Assembly: GCA_030015575.1 (NCBI GenBank)
Contig: JASDDO010000026.1
Location: forward strand, 188,443,739 to 188,507,738
Length of the DNA stretch: 64,000 nucleotides
Source: Agapanthus africanus
Taxonomy: Eukaryota > Streptophyta > Magnoliopsida > Asparagales > Amaryllidaceae
Direction: 5' to 3'
Every line of letters begins with the position of its first letter. The first letter of the stretch is position 1. A program made the translations under genes and the position numbers. The notes beneath the pieces are model-generated. The model searched no databases. It was not told where the DNA came from and saw only the letters and a list, made by a program, of their open reading frames with translations. Below are positions 60,575 through 64,000 of the stretch, piece by piece.

Positions 60575-62177
60575 TGATTGGCACTCTTTAAGCGTGTCGT
60601 TTATTTTAAGTTCTAAAGTTAACCGCAAGCAGGACAGTATCGCTTTGCAGCTAGCCGCGATGAGTATGGGTCGTCCGCAGGGAAATGGTGTGTTTGACGT
60701 TCTTGTAATCACGAGTTAATGCGCGGGCCGAAATGTTCGTTTCTAACCTATATATGCAAGTATAAGTTGTTAGGATTAGATAAGTTAGTGTAAGTTAGTG
60801 AATTCCGTACTCAATCCTTTGAGCCGAACTTGTCCAATGAAGCTAGAGCAATCGGCAACAACGTGGATTAGGGTGCTTAAGCACGGTATTAGTGAAATCC
60901 GGCTTATTGACCCTTGTTCGTTCGTTCTTGTTGCTTTGCTTTCGCCTCCGGCCAAACCGAACGCAACCGGTCGCGGTTAGGGATCACCGATACCTTGGTA
61001 GGGTAGGATGCCTAACGGAGAGCCTGCGTAAGGTTTGGACATGGTCCAATTGGAAAATAACGGGCAAAGGGAATGAGAAACGAAAACCTTACCTTATACA
61101 AGCAATCTTTTTCCTAACAACAACATATTCACAACACAACAAAACAACAAAAGAAAGAGAGCAAAGGAAAAGATACAAAGAAAAGAAAAGGCAACATTAC
61201 AAGAAAGTAAATTGCATGGAATTAAAAGAGCAAGTAAGTAAATGGCATGGAAATAAATTGCAAGAAAGTAAAAGAGATCTAAGAACCCAAAGTGCAAAAT
61301 GAGAGCTTTATTATATCCACGTGATACAAACCATGTGTTTAATAACCAAATCTTAAACTTGCAAGCTCAATGAAGAGGTTGCAAGATCAAGAGAAGGCAA
61401 AGAACTCAAAGGGAACTAGTTATGTACAAGAACAAAACAAAAAGAGAAACAAAAGAAAACTTGAGTGTAACAATGTGAGACAATGAAAGACACCTCATCC
61501 CTTGCTCACTGATCTGCTTTTATAGGCACAAAAGAAGAATAAACAAGCAATAAAAATAAGTTGATGTGACTGCAAGGGATCGACAGAACAAAAATAGGGC
61601 TAATTGGGCCTAGGGGGCCGGCGAGCTCGGTTTTATGGGCATTTCGTCGAGCTTAATCTGAGCATCTTGGCTCGTGTTGATGTAGTGGTCTTGTGTTCTC
61701 TCGAAAAGTCCACTGGTGCTTCTTGATTTCTCTATAGAGGCCTGGGTTGCACTCAGTAGCTTAGAGGGAATTTGATGCCTTTTAAATCACATCATATCTT
61801 TTTGCATTAAACACACATAACTTCTCATGTGCCCACTTGAACTAAGTCATCATTTGTGTGTGCCATGGGCAGCCCGCCTCTCTAGGTCAATGAACCAACA
61901 AGCTAGTGTACACACTTGTATGTATTGGACCATTTAGATAAAAAGTGTGTACACATGCATGTTGCAAAAAGAAACTCATGAAATATCGGTCTGTTTCTGG
62001 TTCCGGTTGCAATGTCGGCTCACAAACGTTATATCCATGATTTTGAGTGTGTTTCCAGTATTATATCATGGATACCTATAATTTATATTACTGAGTAGAC
62101 ACTGGTTAATAGTACCAATATATAACAAAATAGATAAAGAATGAGCGGTATTAAAATGCAGTTTTTAGAGATGAACA
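60575..62177 (-). repeat. Element Y 5' LTR
   Basis: 1603 bp. On the - strand it starts TGTTCATCTCTAAAAACTGC at 62177 and ends GTGCCAATCA at 60575. TSD GTGGT follows at 62178-62182. It is about 90% identical to the split 3' LTR where compared (15126-15660). Confidence 0.92.
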
Positions 62178-62182
62178 GTGGT

Positions 62183-63640
62183 CATGTGGTAGAACTGAAA
62201 GAAGTTCTAGCTACATAAACTACGACTGATGATTTGGTAAAGCCAGAGGATTCAGTAGTCCCCGACGAACCTCAGCCTCTCCGCCGATCTAGTAGCATTT
62301 CTCATCCACCTGAAAGATACTGCGGTGTTCTTATTGATGGTGGGAGCGAGGATTGCATCATGGAAGATGATGACCAAACTAGTTTCGAGCAGGCCATCAC
62401 GAGTAGGGACTCTGTGGAATGGCTGGATGCAATGCGATCTGAGATGGAATCCATGTACACCAACAAAGTATGGACTTTGGATGTTGCTCCTGAAAGGGTA
62501 AAACCCATTAGGTGCAAGTAGTTCTTTGAGAAAGAAATTTGGTGTAGATGGAAAAGTTGAGACTTTCAAAGCTAGACCTGTAGCAAAAGGTTTTCGTTAA
62601 CGACCAAGTATGGATTATGATGAAACATTTTCTCTAGTGGCTATGATTAAGTCCATCCGGATCCTTTTTGCCATCGCTGCATACCATGACTATGAAATCT
62701 AGCAGTTGGACATCAAGACCGCTTTTCTAAATGGTGATTTAGAAAAGAGCGTGTACATGACAGCCAGAAGGCTTCGTGGACAGTGGGAGCAGCGGAAAGG
62801 TGTGCAAGCTTCTTAAATAAATTTATGGATTAAAGCAGGTATCGTGGAGTTAGAATATCTGTTTTGATGTGGCGGTCAAAGAGTTTGACTTCATCAAAAA
62901 CCTAGATGAACCTTGTATATACAAGAAGGTTGTAGAGAGTAAGGTTGTCTTCCTCGTATTGTACGTGGATGACATACTCTTGATAGGAAATGGTGTTCCT
63001 ATGCTACACTCGGTCAAGCTCTTCTTATCATAAGGATTCTCCATGAAGGATATGGGTGATGCTTCTTACAACCTGGGGAGGATCACCAGACAGCTGTGAA
63101 GAACATTCTTAAGTACTTGAGAAGGACTAAAGAAATGTTCTTGGTGGATGGCAACGGTGAACTCCAGGTAAAGTCCTTTACCGATTTCAGCTTCCAGTGT
63201 GATAAGGTCGACTGAAAGTCAGTCTCGGCTTTTGTCTTTACCCTTAGTGGAGGGACGGTATGTTGTAAGAGTTCCCTGCTAGATACCATGGTAGACTCGA
63301 CGATGAAGGCTGAATATATCGCTACAACGATGCTGCCAAAGAGGCTGTCTGGATGGAGGAGTTAATGAGATGAACTTAGTGAGGTTCCTACAATTAAGCA
63401 TCCAATACTTTTGTATTGTGATGACAATGGAGTTATGGGTTTAGGCTAGGAACCCCGGCCCCATCAGTGATCCAGACATAATCTTAGGCAGTATCACCTG
63501 ATCTGGGAGATGGTTGATCTCCGGGAGATCGAGGTCAGGAGAGTTGATATGAAGAATAACATGGTGGATTCACTCACGAAGGCTTTTCCCAAGAGAAACT
63601 TTATGGGATGTTGGGTATGAGATACTACAACAACTGACCT
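62183..63640 (+). pseudogene. Z pol part 2: reverse transcriptase and RNase H relic
   Basis: It resumes the Z polyprotein after the Y insertion. The 62234-62521 frame holds the integrase C-terminal/RT N-terminal part (W-L-D-A-M-R-S-E-M-E-S-M-Y). It is followed, through frameshifts, by the D-Y-D-E-T-F and T-A-F-L-N-G-D-L-E motifs (about 62610-62750) and Y-V-D-D (about 62963). About 310 nt present in V (about 56655-56965) are missing near 63080, which removes the region between the RT core and RNase H. RNase H pieces follow (F-T-D-F-S-F-Q, A-E-Y-I-A, near 63180-63320). Several stops occur, so no product is expected. The order and the PPT at the end confirm the + strand. Confidence 0.9.
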
Positions 63641-63645
63641 TAGTG

Positions 63646-63657
63646 CAAGTGGGAGAT
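63646..63657 (+). other. Z polypurine tract
   Basis: CAAGTGGGAGAT directly before the 3' LTR. Confidence 0.93.
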
Positions 63658-64000
63658 TGTTAGTTGTATGTATTCCCTAGAGGCCATTATTGTACATGAT
63701 TGATTATTAAAATGGATGCTTAGACATATATAGGGAGGACTTTCTTGCTCGACATGATAGTATGCTATCTGGTTACTCTTTATCTTAACATGTATGCTTG
63801 TATTTTTATACTGTCTCTCTGTTACATGTTGATAAAACCCTTAGGATGTGGACTTGACTACCAGGACTATGATGGAGATCATACTAGTGGGGCCAGGGTA
63901 GTCGGTAAGTACATCCTTTAATTGTTCCTAACCGAGAGAGTATCGAGACGGGTCATCGATATTCCAGAGTAGACTAGTGTGTACGATTCTTGACCCTGCA
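63658..64000 (+). repeat. Element Z 3' LTR, cut by window end
   Basis: It starts TGTTAGTTGTATG and matches 8671-9013 with about 32 differences in 343 bp by eye count. About 1.8 kb lies beyond the window. Confidence 0.92.

Larger units (their letters stand above)
15126..62177 (-). mobile_element. Element Y: non-autonomous LTR retrotransposon holding four nested insertions
   Basis: TSD GTGGT lies at 15121-15125 and 62178-62182. On the - strand the order is: 5' LTR 62177-60575, tRNA-Asp PBS 60572-60555, leader (60554-59575, V, 49448-49072), ORF relic (49071-48939, U, 38947-37778), 3' non-coding (37777-36916, W, 25206-24368), PPT 24367-24352, and 3' LTR 24351-15126 (interrupted by X). Subtracting the four insertions and their TSD copies leaves 7572 bp. 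No protease, integrase, reverse transcriptase or RNase H is present. The pieces join in the order of the related element X. The LTR pair is about 90% identical by eye, lower than for its four passengers, so it is the oldest of the five. Confidence 0.92.
8671..64000 (+). mobile_element. Element Z: Ty1/copia retrotransposon, outer host of the nest
   Basis: Z has a 5' LTR at 8671-10812, a degenerate tRNA-Met PBS at 10813, a leader to about 13623, pol part 1 to 15120, then the 47-kb Y insertion (15126-62177). Pol part 2 follows from 62183, with a PPT at 63646-63657 and the start of the 3' LTR at 63658. Removing Y and one GTGGT copy joins the two pol halves at the same place in the V polyprotein. 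Without Y, the internal region is about 5.8 kb. Most of gag is missing and pol has many stops. The LTR pair is about 90% identical over the visible 343 bp. The right TSD is outside the window. Confidence 0.9.

Noticed and set aside
60553..60575. CCCCGGCAACGGCGC looks like the 3' end of a tRNA-Asp gene
   Set aside because: Only the last bases of the tRNA are present and they abut an LTR end, so this is the primer binding site of Y on the - strand. No tRNA body is seen.

Overview
This window is plant nuclear DNA made almost entirely of LTR retrotransposons. No host gene, tRNA, rRNA or CRISPR array was recognised. The plant origin rests on Ty1/copia polyproteins of plant type, initiator-tRNA-Met and tRNA-Asp primer binding sites (PBS), 1.6 to 4 kb LTRs, AT-rich spacers and deep nesting. 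The species cannot be told from the sequence.

The main result is a nest of six elements that can be resolved by hand. Five have both LTRs and a perfect 5-bp target-site duplication (TSD) in the window. The outer element Z (Ty1/copia, + strand) starts at 8671 and continues past 64000. Its pol gene is split at 15125/62183 by element Y (- strand, 15126-62177, TSD GTGGT). Y is split by four later insertions: X (+, 15661-23294, TSD GCAAC) in its 3' LTR; W (-, 25207-36915, TSD AGTTT) in its 3' non-coding region; U (Ty1/copia, +, 38948-48938, TSD TATCT) in its ORF; and V (Ty1/copia, +, 49449-59574, TSD CTAAA) in its leader. Without them Y is about 7.57 kb, matching its relative X (7.63 kb). Z itself lies in a gypsy-type LTR (6542-8670) that interrupts an older copia LTR piece, so the nest is at least five levels deep.

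Region by region: 1-832 is a gypsy-type LTR fragment on the - strand. 833-6541 is a patchwork of copia LTRs in both orientations. 6542-8670 is a gypsy-type LTR cut by Z. 8671-15125 is the Z 5' LTR, leader and first half of pol. 15126-62177 is the Y nest. 62183-63657 is the rest of Z pol, and 63658-64000 the start of the Z 3' LTR.

X and Y form one family. They have tRNA-Asp PBSs, AAGTTTGGGGGTA-type polypurine tracts (PPT) and one long ORF of unknown function, and no protease, integrase or reverse transcriptase, so they must depend on enzymes made elsewhere. W has nearly 4-kb LTRs and an internal domain without recognisable gag or pol, so it is also non-autonomous. V keeps a complete gag-pol frame broken only by five nonsense codons. 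U and Z are more decayed. LTR pair identity by eye is about 90% for Y and Z and about 95-98% for X, W, U and V, which agrees with the nesting order.

The signals most worth following are these: a 101-codon ORF inside the W LTR whose two copies differ at eight sites, seven of them synonymous; GC-rich palindromes at matching leader positions in three copia elements, with a similar cassette in the unrelated X LTR; a three-copy leader repeat that changes in concert between elements; and the unknown ORF shared by X and Y.
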